A DNA stretch of 64,000 bases, taken from the NCBI GenBank assembly GCA_020636075.1, contig JACJYO010000003.1, forward strand, positions 434,001-498,000, read 5' to 3'. This DNA is from Lewinellaceae bacterium. Lineage in GTDB: Bacteria > Bacteroidota > Bacteroidia > Chitinophagales > Saprospiraceae. Below are positions 46,189 through 53,944 of this stretch, piece after piece. The notes below the pieces were generated by a model that did not search any database, was not told the origin of the DNA, and saw only the letters and a list, made by a program, of their open reading frames with translations. A program made the position numbers and the translations under genes. Numbering within the stretch: position 1 is the first letter of the stretch; each line of letters opens with the position of its first letter.

Positions 46189-47532
46189 ATGAAAAGTACC
46201 CTGACCGTCCTGTGTTGGTGGCTTACCGTTTGGTGTTTGGCGGCCCAAAACAGCACCCCGCAAGTTCAACTGGCGATCACCGACATCTCCTGCGCGGGGG
46301 ACAACGATGGCAAGATCGAGCTGACCCTCCTGAGCGGCGCCCTGCCAATCAGTTTTCAATGGGCCAACCTGAATACCGGTGCTTCCGGCATCGGACAGTT
46401 TACTTTGCTCAATCAGCCGTTGAACCTCAGCAACCTGATGCCCGGGATGTATCAGTTCAATTTCAATGCTTCCGATGGTACTGATACGATCATTCAACGC
46501 CTCGTGCGTGACCCCCTTCCGCTGCAAGGTAAACTTGTAATGCTGACCAACTTCGGTGGCTTTCAGGTGACCTGCGCCGATGGTGCCGACGGCCGGGTGC
46601 TCTTCGACGTGACCGGCGGTACGCCCCCGCTGAGCTACGCCTGGACCAATGGCGACCAAGGCAGTCGGGCCGATAGCCTTTCGGTCGGACCTGTTTCTGT
46701 GACGGTAACGGACAACCACGGTTGCACCCTCAGCGCCGATACGGCACTCGCCGCACCAACGCCGATCGGTAGTACGCTGGATGCTTTGGGCGAAACCTGC
46801 CTCGACCAAAATACAGGCCAGATCACCATCGAAAACGTAAGCGGAGGCGTCCCACCTTATTTGTACAGTCTCAATGACGACCCGGCCGGCAGCCAGACCA
46901 GTTGGGCCAACCTCCCCGATGGGTATTATTTTGTACACATCGAAGATGCAGTAGGCTGTATTCAAACCGAGGCGGTCATCCTGCCCAGCGGTTTGGAGTT
47001 TACCCTGGAGCTCAGTAACGACACCACCATGCTGACGGGCGACACCCTTCGCCTGCCCTACTACTCCGACCCACCTGCAGATACGTTGATTTGGAATCCG
47101 GGATTTGGCGTTCAGGTCACTGCATCGGGCGAGGTATTGCTCTTTCCTCCGTTTAGTACCACTTATCACGTTACCGCGATCAGTGCAGAAGGCTGTGTGG
47201 CCGAAGATGTCATCCGGGTGGAGGTAAGCCGCGACCGCGATGTGTATGTACCCAATGTGTTCGCGCCGGCAGCGCAGGATACCGAGAACCAGCGCTTTTC
47301 GGTGTACGGCAGCGCAGGTATCCGCACAGTAGCACTGTTTCAGGTGTTCGATCGTTTCGGTCGGCTTTGGTTCGAAAACCGCAACTTCCCTGTAAACGAC
47401 GCCTCTGCCGGCTGGGACGGCGTGCAAGGCACCGATGAGGCCCCGGTGGGTGTCTATCTCTGGCGTGCGGTATTGCACTACACCGACGGCCGGGAATACC
47501 GGCTACAGGGCGATGTAACCGTGGTTCGGTAA
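46189..47532 (+). CDS. T9SS type B-sorted surface protein with SprB-like repeats
   Basis: 447 residues. Signal peptide (MKSTLTVLCWWLTVWCLAAQ), three SprB-like repeats (about 25-275; motifs ISCAGDNDGKIEL, VTCADGADGRVLFDVTGG and SYAWTNGDQG), and a C-terminal gliding-type (type B) sorting domain: VYVPNVFAPAAQDTENQRF, FDRFGRLWFEN, GWDGVQGTDEAPVGVYLWR. Unlike the giant protein near the left end, which has a type A domain, this one should be handled by the type B branch of T9SS. Role at the surface unknown, perhaps adhesion. Confidence 0.9.
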   Translation: MKSTLTVLCWWLTVWCLAAQNSTPQVQLAITDISCAGDNDGKIELTLLSGALPISFQWANLNTGASGIGQFTLLNQPLNLSNLMPGMYQFNFNASDGTDTIIQRLVRDPLPLQGKLVMLTNFGGFQVTCADGADGRVLFDVTGGTPPLSYAWTNGDQGSRADSLSVGPVSVTVTDNHGCTLSADTALAAPTPIGSTLDALGETCLDQNTGQITIENVSGGVPPYLYSLNDDPAGSQTSWANLPDGYYFVHIEDAVGCIQTEAVILPSGLEFTLELSNDTTMLTGDTLRLPYYSDPPADTLIWNPGFGVQVTASGEVLLFPPFSTTYHVTAISAEGCVAEDVIRVEVSRDRDVYVPNVFAPAAQDTENQRFSVYGSAGIRTVALFQVFDRFGRLWFENRNFPVNDASAGWDGVQGTDEAPVGVYLWRAVLHYTDGREYRLQGDVTVVR

Positions 47533-47616
47533 GGCACACCTTTGTTGCAAACTGGCCCAAACCGGGAATCCAATTGGCCGTTTGCGCCAAAGTGCATTAC
47601 TTTGGTTCCCTTAATC

Positions 47617-48537
47617 ATGATGCACACTGCTACGGTACAATCACATCCCTGTTCGGCACGGCACGCGCTTTTGCGCACGCTCTGGTATTTTGAATTATTT
47701 CAACATCCGCTTACTGCCGCCGAATTAGAACGGTTTAGCAATTGTCTGAAATCGGAGCTGGGCGATCTGGAAGAGATCTTACAGGAACTCGTTGCCGAGG
47801 GCGCCGTTTTTCAGTTTGGGGCATATTTTCAAACCAAAAATATTCCGGCCTGGGTTGAACGTCGGAAAGGCTTCAACCAGCGTGCCGATGTGATACTGCC
47901 TACCGCCCGCAAGATGGCCGGGCTGATCAGTGCGTTCCCCTTTGTACGGGCTGTGTTCGTTTCCGGGTCCTTATCCAAGCATTGCATGGCGCCGGATAGC
48001 GACGTGGACTTTTTTATCATCACCACATCCAGGCGGCTCTGGTTGGCGCGTACGCTGCTTGTTTTTTTTAAAAAAGTCGTGCTGTTCAATTCGCACAGGT
48101 ACTTCTGCATCAATTACTTTGTCGATACTGGGCATCTGGAAATTGAGGATAAAAACCTGTTCACCGCTACCGAAACCGTAACGCTCCTGCCCCTGTACGG
48201 CCGGCACTGGTACGAGCGCTTCTATCAGGCCAACGCCTGGGCCTGGGCGCAGTTTCCCAACTTACCGGCACGCCCGACGGAGCAGGTGCCTGAAGGGCAG
48301 CGATCGTTCCTGAAAAAAACCTGGGAATTTTTGCTGAGCAGTCCGCCTGGCAACTGGCTCGACTTGTGGTCGATGCGGTTTACTGTTTGGTACTGGCGCC
48401 GGAAGTTCCGGGACATGGACAACGACACCTTCGACCGGGCTTTGAAGTCGCGCCGCCATGTGTCCAAACACCACCCCCTCTATTTTCAGAAAAAAATCCT
48501 GGATGCTTTTGCCGAGCGGGTGGCGCGGGAGTCGTAG
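47617..48537 (+). CDS. Nucleotidyltransferase-domain protein
   Basis: 306 residues from ATG 47617 (second ATG at 47620). An N-terminal winged-helix-like part (about 10-70: LLRTLWYFELFQHPLTAAEL) is followed by a nucleotidyltransferase core with VSGSLSKHCMAPDSDVDFFI, that is GS plus DxD metal ligands. Further on are the basic RRLWLAR stretch and an FxxN-rich region. It resembles the minimal nucleotidyltransferase fold seen in many small-molecule and RNA-modifying enzymes. Target unknown. A duplicate of its final codons lies beyond the toxin gene at 49351. Confidence 0.72.
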   Translation: MMHTATVQSHPCSARHALLRTLWYFELFQHPLTAAELERFSNCLKSELGDLEEILQELVAEGAVFQFGAYFQTKNIPAWVERRKGFNQRADVILPTARKMAGLISAFPFVRAVFVSGSLSKHCMAPDSDVDFFIITTSRRLWLARTLLVFFKKVVLFNSHRYFCINYFVDTGHLEIEDKNLFTATETVTLLPLYGRHWYERFYQANAWAWAQFPNLPARPTEQVPEGQRSFLKKTWEFLLSSPPGNWLDLWSMRFTVWYWRRKFRDMDNDTFDRALKSRRHVSKHHPLYFQKKILDAFAERVARES

Positions 48538-48562
48538 GGGGGCTGACCTGTTTCTTTCAATG

Positions 48563-48593
48563 TTGAACAACCCGCCAAATTCCCGTATTTTTG
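48563..48593 (+). promoter_or_regulatory. Promoter of the toxin-antitoxin pair
   Basis: TTG (48563-48565), 20 bases, TATTTTTG (48586-48593); 19 bases to ATG 48613. Full match to the phylum consensus. Confidence 0.7.
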
Positions 48594-48612
48594 TTTGTAA
48601 ATCGAACGCATC

Positions 48613-48861
48613 ATGTTACTCACCATACCAGACGAAATTCTCAGTTCGCTCGACATGAATGAGCAAGAATTGCTCCTGGAGCTGGCTGTAGCGTTGTACG
48701 CTGCTGAAAAAATATCGTTTGGCAAAGCCCGGCGTCTGGCAGGCTTGGATTGGTACCGGTTCCGGGAGGTACTCGCTGAGCGGAATATTCCGGCACATTA
48801 CGATGTTGAGCAGTTTGAAGAAGACCTGACAAATCTGGATACCCTGCCTACCTCGAAATGA
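48613..48861 (+). CDS. UPF0175 family antitoxin
   Basis: 82 residues with the UPF0175 pattern: MLLTIPDEILSSL, ELLLELAVALYAAEKISFGKARRLAGLDWYRF and REVLAERNIPAHY. The family is helical with an HTH-like segment (KARRLAGLDWYRFREVL) and is typically paired with a DUF3368 PIN-type toxin. The stop overlaps the toxin's start by four bases (ATGA), so the two are translationally coupled. It probably neutralises the toxin and represses its own promoter. Confidence 0.85.
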   Translation: MLLTIPDEILSSLDMNEQELLLELAVALYAAEKISFGKARRLAGLDWYRFREVLAERNIPAHYDVEQFEEDLTNLDTLPTSK

Positions 48862-49349
48862 TTGTTGTCAGCGATACCTCGCCGCTTTCCAGCCTCTATT
48901 TGATTGATCAACTGCCTTTGTTGCCTGCCATTTTCGGGAAGATCATTGTTCCGGAAAAGGTTTGGGAGGAACTGCTCATACTGGAAACAGATTTCGGGCG
49001 GGATTTATCGGCATTGAAATCAGCGTCCTGGTTAGATGTCGTTCCGGCGAGCGACGCTGCCGCGGTACTTCGCCTTCAGCGCTTTTTGGATGCAGGCGAA
49101 TCCGAAGCGATCGTTTTAGCCAAAGAATTGCATGCTGATTACCTGCTGATCGACGAAATGGAAGGCCGAGAAGCCGCGGCGCAGGAGGGATTGAAAACCA
49201 TTGGTGTGCTTGGTGTTTTCATACAGGCCAAGTCAGCTGGTTTTATTGCTGAGGTCCGCCCTTTGATGGAAGACCTGCGAGAAAAAGCCCGCTTCCATAT
49301 TCACAGTAATCTATTTGAGACAGTATTGCGGCAGGCGGGAGAACTTTAG
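48858..49349 (+). CDS. DUF3368 PIN-like toxin
   Basis: 163 residues. The PIN-type acidic residues can be seen: Asp in VVSDTSPLSSL, Glu in VPEKVWEEL, GESEAIVLAKEL with its Glu, and LLIDEMEGREAA with Asp and Glu. This matches DUF3368, a PIN-domain ribonuclease group that forms type II modules with UPF0175. Expected to cleave RNA when unbound; the target is unknown. Start ATG 48858 overlaps the antitoxin stop. Confidence 0.87.
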   Translation: MIVVSDTSPLSSLYLIDQLPLLPAIFGKIIVPEKVWEELLILETDFGRDLSALKSASWLDVVPASDAAAVLRLQRFLDAGESEAIVLAKELHADYLLIDEMEGREAAAQEGLKTIGVLGVFIQAKSAGFIAEVRPLMEDLREKARFHIHSNLFETVLRQAGEL

Positions 49350-49350
49350 A

Positions 49351-49400
49351 TCACCCACTATATTTTCAGAAAAAGATCCTGGATGCTTTTGCTGAGCGAG
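49351..49400 (+). repeat. Duplicated 3' end of the nucleotidyltransferase gene
   Basis: 49351-49400 matches 48471-48520 at 44 of 50 positions, the stretch that encodes HPLYFQKKILDAFAER at the end of the nucleotidyltransferase. The copy lies directly after the toxin stop and has no gene of its own. The two copies bracket the toxin-antitoxin pair as direct repeats. Confidence 0.85.
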
Positions 49401-49423
49401 GCTTTTATTTACTTTATATAATA

Positions 49424-49873
49424 CTATCTTTTAAAATTCTCCTTTAAATCTTCAATTGTCAAATATGCCCCCTTTAGCCAAAATTGGGTAACCCAGGTTT
49501 TTTTATATAATATTAGATGCCGTGTTATCGCCAACCCGCCCTTTTCATATAAAACGAATCCAAATTTTAAATCACTTCTTATTCCATTATATATTATTCT
49601 TTTATTTGGATAAACTGGAATGTCAGTTTTGTTATACTCTTTACCATATTTGGCAATAGTATAGTCTTCCTTGAGCGTTTTAGACAAGTGTCTAATCAAT
49701 CCAACCGGAGCATCCAAATCCTTAGAGCAAGTAAATTTTGACTTTATAAACTCATTTTGCAAGTCTTTACAGATTGTATTTCCATTGTCGATATAAATAT
49801 AGTTTGGCTTGCAACTAGTTAAACAGGCTGGAATGTAAAATAAAAAAATACAAGTATAAATTGATAGTTTCAT
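49424..49873 (-). CDS. Putative lipoprotein, AT-rich island
   Basis: 149 residues from ATG 49873 (MKLSIYTCIFLFYIPACLTSC), with lipobox LTS-Cys; the frame is open upstream to 49999 but that includes palindrome sequence. It has no recognised domain. The Lys/Asn/Ile-rich composition contrasts with the surrounding GC-richer genes and suggests horizontal acquisition. Confidence 0.6.
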   Translation of the reverse strand: MKLSIYTCIFLFYIPACLTSCKPNYIYIDNGNTICKDLQNEFIKSKFTCSKDLDAPVGLIRHLSKTLKEDYTIAKYGKEYNKTDIPVYPNKRIIYNGIRSDLKFGFVLYEKGGLAITRHLILYKKTWVTQFWLKGAYLTIEDLKENFKR

Positions 49874-49901
49874 TGCTACGCTTTTCAACAGAGTTATACC
49901 T

Positions 49902-50006
49902 GAAGGCAAGTGGTTTGTGAAAGTGAAGATGCCATGCGCATTGTCGGCGTGACTCGAAGTCACGCCGACAATAGACCGATCGCCTTCAATTTTTCGCAAA
50001 CCACTT
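49902..50006. repeat. Nested palindrome between two lipoprotein-type genes
   Basis: Inner exact 15-bp hairpin with a 3-base loop (49940-49954 / 49958-49972). Outer arms 49909-49923 / 49992-50006 have one mismatch, and GAAGGC/GCCTTC pairs further out. MITE-like form, no gene inside. Confidence 0.75.
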
Positions 50007-50079
50007 TACGTTGAATATAATTTGTTTTGTATTTGAACACTTTTGGCCAGTGAGGCCATAACTTATAAAAACATTCTTA

Positions 50080-50532
50080 TCAAAGCTTGTATACCCAAGA
50101 CATCGCATCGCAATCATAATGTACCGATACTATATTCTCGCTTATCGTCTGAACATAGGTTTTCTTTTTTACAATAGTCAATATCCCAGCAATTACTAGA
50201 AATCTTATTTTGTTATCTTGAAATAAGATGTTTTCAAAATAAATAACCATTTTGGATTTGCCAATTTGTTTCTTATTCCAATTTTTGAATTCGTTAAATG
50301 GAATGGTAGAAATCTCAAATGAAGAAACTAAATTAGGAGAAACGGAATACTTATAAAATACTGGATCGTTGATAAAATACAACTTTCCATCGGAGTGGTT
50401 ATCTACAGCGCCTTTAATTTCTAGGAAATGTTGGTTTATTGCATTTAACAATACACTATCAAGAGAAATTTGATTGTATATGTTATTTGTAATAGAAAAT
50501 AAAAGCATGAATAAACTAATCAATTTAATCAT
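50080..50532 (-). CDS. Exported hypothetical protein, AT-rich island
   Basis: 150 residues with signal peptide (MIKLISLFMLLFSITNNIYN). No family recognised. Beta-rich, with a late hydrophobic strand (IRFLVIAGILTIV). Codon use is AT-rich like its two neighbours, which share its orientation. Confidence 0.55.
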   Translation of the reverse strand: MIKLISLFMLLFSITNNIYNQISLDSVLLNAINQHFLEIKGAVDNHSDGKLYFINDPVFYKYSVSPNLVSSFEISTIPFNEFKNWNKKQIGKSKMVIYFENILFQDNKIRFLVIAGILTIVKKKTYVQTISENIVSVHYDCDAMSWVYKL

Positions 50533-50591
50533 TGACTTAGAATATTTTACCGCTGGCCCAAAGCATTCAAATGCATCGAGTCACCAAAGGG

Positions 50592-51098
50592 TTAATTACA
50601 AATTGTGCTATTAATCGGATAGTGAACTTTATTCTTAAAATATCTTACCGATTGAATACTGCCATTTTTAAATTCCCACCTGCCAATTCTAATAGGTTCA
50701 TAATATCTGATTGTTGAAATAGTGGCTTCGTATGTTTCTGCATCAAAGGCCTTTTGGTATTCCATTTTTGGGGCCTTCAGTATTAGGAGTTTTCCCTTTA
50801 CATAAAATGAATCTCTTGCGCATGTAAATGATAATGTATCTAAATGATTATAAAAATGCAATTTATATCTGTTCAATTCTTGATAGATAGTGTCAATTTC
50901 ACGTACGCAGAAATTTAAGGTGCCATTATCTTGCGTGTGTAAAGGGATGCCTACGAAATCCTCAGAAGGTGTGCCTAATTGTATGCTTATTAGGCGTTCT
51001 GTTTTTTCCAGGGCATTTATTTCGGAAGCCTTTCGATTATTAAGGCTGCAACATAAAAAGATCAACATTATATATGTAAATATGAAAACTTTGTACAT
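50592..51098 (-). CDS. Putative lipoprotein, AT-rich island
   Basis: 168 residues from ATG 51098 (MYKVFIFTYIMLIFLCCSLNN), a lipoprotein-like signal with CC at the end; an upstream ATG (51134) is also possible. No domain recognised; the end is beta-rich (IRYYEPIRIGRWEFKNGSI). Like the next two genes leftward it is AT-rich and unrelated in composition to its surroundings. Confidence 0.55.
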   Translation of the reverse strand: MYKVFIFTYIMLIFLCCSLNNRKASEINALEKTERLISIQLGTPSEDFVGIPLHTQDNGTLNFCVREIDTIYQELNRYKLHFYNHLDTLSFTCARDSFYVKGKLLILKAPKMEYQKAFDAETYEATISTIRYYEPIRIGRWEFKNGSIQSVRYFKNKVHYPINSTICN

Positions 51099-51284
51099 GG
51101 CCAGATAGTTATTGACAATAATGCTTTTATTCATAAAAATGTTAGGTGCAGCCTTTGCTCAGCAGATATTTTTCAGTCACACCCTAGTGGGCGGCCCATT
51201 TAGTGTTCGAACACTTTAGGCCCTACCTGTACGAACCCATCGAAAATAACAGATTTGCCGTACTTTCCCCCAAAAAACTGGCCG

Positions 51285-53888
51285 ATGTTCAATTTCTCCC
51301 GCCTTTTGTTGTTCCCAACTTCGTTAAAACTACGCCGGACATGCCTGCTGCTTCTCCTGCCGCTGCATTTGCTTGCACAGGAAAAACCCACCCTGCAATA
51401 TTATCTCCCCGAAATTGCCTACAACCCTGCCATCCCTACCCCGGCACAATACCTGGGCTATGAAGTTGGCGAATGGCATGTGAGCCACGATCAACTGGTG
51501 GGCTACATGCGTGCGCTCGACCAGGCCAGCGACCGCGTCAGCATGCAGGAATACGGCCGCAGCCACGAGCACCGGCCCCTGCTCTGCCTGACGATCACTG
51601 CACCGGAAAACCACGCACGCCTGGATGCTATCCGCCAACAGCGCCGGGTCCTTGCCGATCCTGCCCGCAGTGCCGGTCTCGACCCCGCTGCCTTTCCGGC
51701 GGTGGCGTACATGGGGTATTCCATCCATGGCAACGAAGCCAGCGGCAGCAACGCTGCGATGCTGGTAGCCTATTACCTCGCAGCCGGCCAAACGCCGGAG
51801 TTGGAAACGTTTTTAAAAAATACCATCATCCTGCTCGACCCGAGTTTCAACCCCGACGGCCTCCAGCGCTTCTCCAGCTGGGTGAACAGCCGCCGCAGCC
51901 AATCGCTCATGCCCGACCCGGCGCACGACGAGTTCAACGAAAGCTGGCCCGGCGGCCGCACCAACCACTACTGGTTCGACCTGAACCGCGACTGGCTGGT
52001 GGCCCAGCAACCCGAATCGGGCGGCCGCGTGGCCATTTTTCAGGACTGGCTGCCCAACGTGCTCACCGACCACCACGAGATGGGCAGCAATGCCACGTTC
52101 TTTTTTCAGCCGGGCGTGCCCAGCCGGGTGCACCCGATCACCCCGGCTCGCAACCAGGAACTGACGGCACAGATCGCACAGTACCACGCGCGCATGTTGT
52201 CGTCCAAAAACGTCCTGTTTTTTTCGGAAGAGAACTACGACGATTTTTACTACGGCAAAGGCTCTACCTACCCCGATGCCAACGGCTGCGTGGGCATTCT
52301 GTTCGAACAGGCCAGTAGCCGCGGCAGTGCGCAGGAAACCGACAATGGCCTGCTCACCTTTCCCTACAGCATCCGCAATCATGTGCTCACCTCGCTGTCG
52401 ACCATGCAGGCGCTCGGTGCCATGCGGGTGGAGTTGAACAGTTATTTGCGCGATTTTTTCAAATCAGGGCTCGCCGAATCCCGCCAGGATGCGACTGGCG
52501 GTTATGTTTTTGGAAACCCGCAGACGACCCGGGAAGACCGGGAGTTCCGGCAACTGCTCCTGCGCCACAACATTCAGGTGCATGCACTGGCTGAAAATGC
52601 CACAGTCGGCGGTATTTCTTTTGAAAAAAACAAGGCCTGGGTAGTCCCCGTCGAACAAGCCAATTATCGTTTGCTCAAGGGCATGTTCGAACGGCGAACT
52701 ACGTTTACCGACAGTATTTTCTATGACATCTCGGCCTGGACGCTGCCCGACGCTTTCGGCTTGTTTTGGGCGCCCGCCGACCGGAAAACCTTTCAATCGC
52801 GCTGGCTGGGTGAAAGAGTAACCGGGATAAGTCTGGTGAGTGCCATGCCACCCGTGCGGTTTGCCGACCTCGAACCCTACGCCTTTGTGGTCGAAAGCCA
52901 GGGGTACGACGTGCCGCGCCTGCTGGCTGCCCTGCATCGCGCAGGGGTGCGGGTGCAGGTGGCCACCGAGCCTTTCGAAGCCGAAGGCCGCAAATACAAT
53001 GCGGGTAGCCTGCTTGTAGCGATCGACCGCCAACCGCTCAATGCCCAAGCCATCTTTGCCTGCATGCAACAAAGCGGCGCACAGGATGTGGTCGTCCGTA
53101 TCTTGCAAAACGGCCTGACCACTCAAGGCCCCGACCTGGGTAGTAGCAGTTTTGTCACGCTGCAAGCGCCGAAGGTAGCCCTGGTGACCGGCCGCGGCGC
53201 CGGCGTGTACGAAACCGGAGAAGTATGGCACCTGCTCGACACCCGCTACGGCCTGACGCCCTTGCTGATCGATGCCGAGCGTTTTGGCCGACTCGACATC
53301 AACAAGTACAATGTGGTGATTTTAGCCGACGGTAATTTTGGACAATTGTCCATTGAAAAACTTCGGGCTTTTGTGAACAGCGGCGGCACGCTCATCGCCA
53401 CCGGGGCCAGCCTGCGCTGGTTAAAAACGACCGGCCTGGTGAACCTGAATTTCCGTAACACCCCGAATGCCTCTGAACCGGGCCGTCGCCCCTATGGCAG
53501 TCTTGGAGAGGATCGGCGTGCACTACAACTTTCAGGGGCTATTTTCGAACTGGAACTCGACCTGACTCACCCGCTTTGTTTTGGTTATGTACGGCCGCGA
53601 CTGCCCTACTTTCAGGCCGACACAATTTTTGTGGAAACAGCTAAAAATCCCTACGCGACACCGGCTGTTTTTTCAGCTAATCCGCTGCTCGCCGGGTATT
53701 TGCACCGGCAACAGGAAAATCTGGTTCCAGGCGCAGCAGCGGCCTTGGTGGCTGGCGGTGGCGCCGGGCGGATCATTTGTTTTCCCGGCAACCCCAACTT
53801 CCGGGCATTTTGGTACGGGACCAACCGGCTTTTTGCCAATGCGGTATTTTTTGGTGGAATTATTAGCGGGGCGGCGGTGGAGCGGTAG
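51285..53888 (+). CDS. Exported M14-family zinc carboxypeptidase
   Basis: 867 residues from ATG 51285 (MFNFSRLLLFPTS ... LLLLLPLHLLAQ), giving a signal peptide with a longish n-region. The carboxypeptidase domain (about 35-390) holds zinc ligands in YSIHGNEASGSN (HxxE) and the later His in TDHHEMGSNA; the presumed catalytic Glu is in FEQASSRGS. About 470 residues follow, including a segment like a glutamine amidotransferase or PA-type fold (YNVVILADGNFGQLSIEKL, GGTLIATGAS), as found in the larger Bacteroidota M14 proteins. It trims peptides in the periplasm or outside. Monocistronic by appearance. Confidence 0.9.
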   Translation: MFNFSRLLLFPTSLKLRRTCLLLLLPLHLLAQEKPTLQYYLPEIAYNPAIPTPAQYLGYEVGEWHVSHDQLVGYMRALDQASDRVSMQEYGRSHEHRPLLCLTITAPENHARLDAIRQQRRVLADPARSAGLDPAAFPAVAYMGYSIHGNEASGSNAAMLVAYYLAAGQTPELETFLKNTIILLDPSFNPDGLQRFSSWVNSRRSQSLMPDPAHDEFNESWPGGRTNHYWFDLNRDWLVAQQPESGGRVAIFQDWLPNVLTDHHEMGSNATFFFQPGVPSRVHPITPARNQELTAQIAQYHARMLSSKNVLFFSEENYDDFYYGKGSTYPDANGCVGILFEQASSRGSAQETDNGLLTFPYSIRNHVLTSLSTMQALGAMRVELNSYLRDFFKSGLAESRQDATGGYVFGNPQTTREDREFRQLLLRHNIQVHALAENATVGGISFEKNKAWVVPVEQANYRLLKGMFERRTTFTDSIFYDISAWTLPDAFGLFWAPADRKTFQSRWLGERVTGISLVSAMPPVRFADLEPYAFVVESQGYDVPRLLAALHRAGVRVQVATEPFEAEGRKYNAGSLLVAIDRQPLNAQAIFACMQQSGAQDVVVRILQNGLTTQGPDLGSSSFVTLQAPKVALVTGRGAGVYETGEVWHLLDTRYGLTPLLIDAERFGRLDINKYNVVILADGNFGQLSIEKLRAFVNSGGTLIATGASLRWLKTTGLVNLNFRNTPNASEPGRRPYGSLGEDRRALQLSGAIFELELDLTHPLCFGYVRPRLPYFQADTIFVETAKNPYATPAVFSANPLLAGYLHRQQENLVPGAAAALVAGGGAGRIICFPGNPNFRAFWYGTNRLFANAVFFGGIISGAAVER

Positions 53889-53921
53889 GCTTGGCTAATG
53901 CTGTAAACCATTCGACATCCG

Positions 53922-53929
53922 TACATTTG
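53922..53929 (+). promoter_or_regulatory. -7 element (TACATTTG) of the HEAT-cyclophilin gene
   Basis: Fits TAnnTTTG and ends 15 bases before ATG 53945. It lies inside the longer open frame (from 53891) and so supports the later start. Confidence 0.5.
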
Positions 53930-53944
53930 CACAAAACAATCGAC

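Noticed and set aside
46159..47478. 439-codon open frame opposite the T9SS type B protein
   Set aside because: The plus-strand gene has a signal peptide, repeats and sorting domain; the antisense frame has none.
51473..52318. 281-codon overlapping frame within the M14 carboxypeptidase gene
   Set aside because: Same-strand shadow rich in Arg/Pro/Gln; the M14 frame contains the zinc motifs and continues through.
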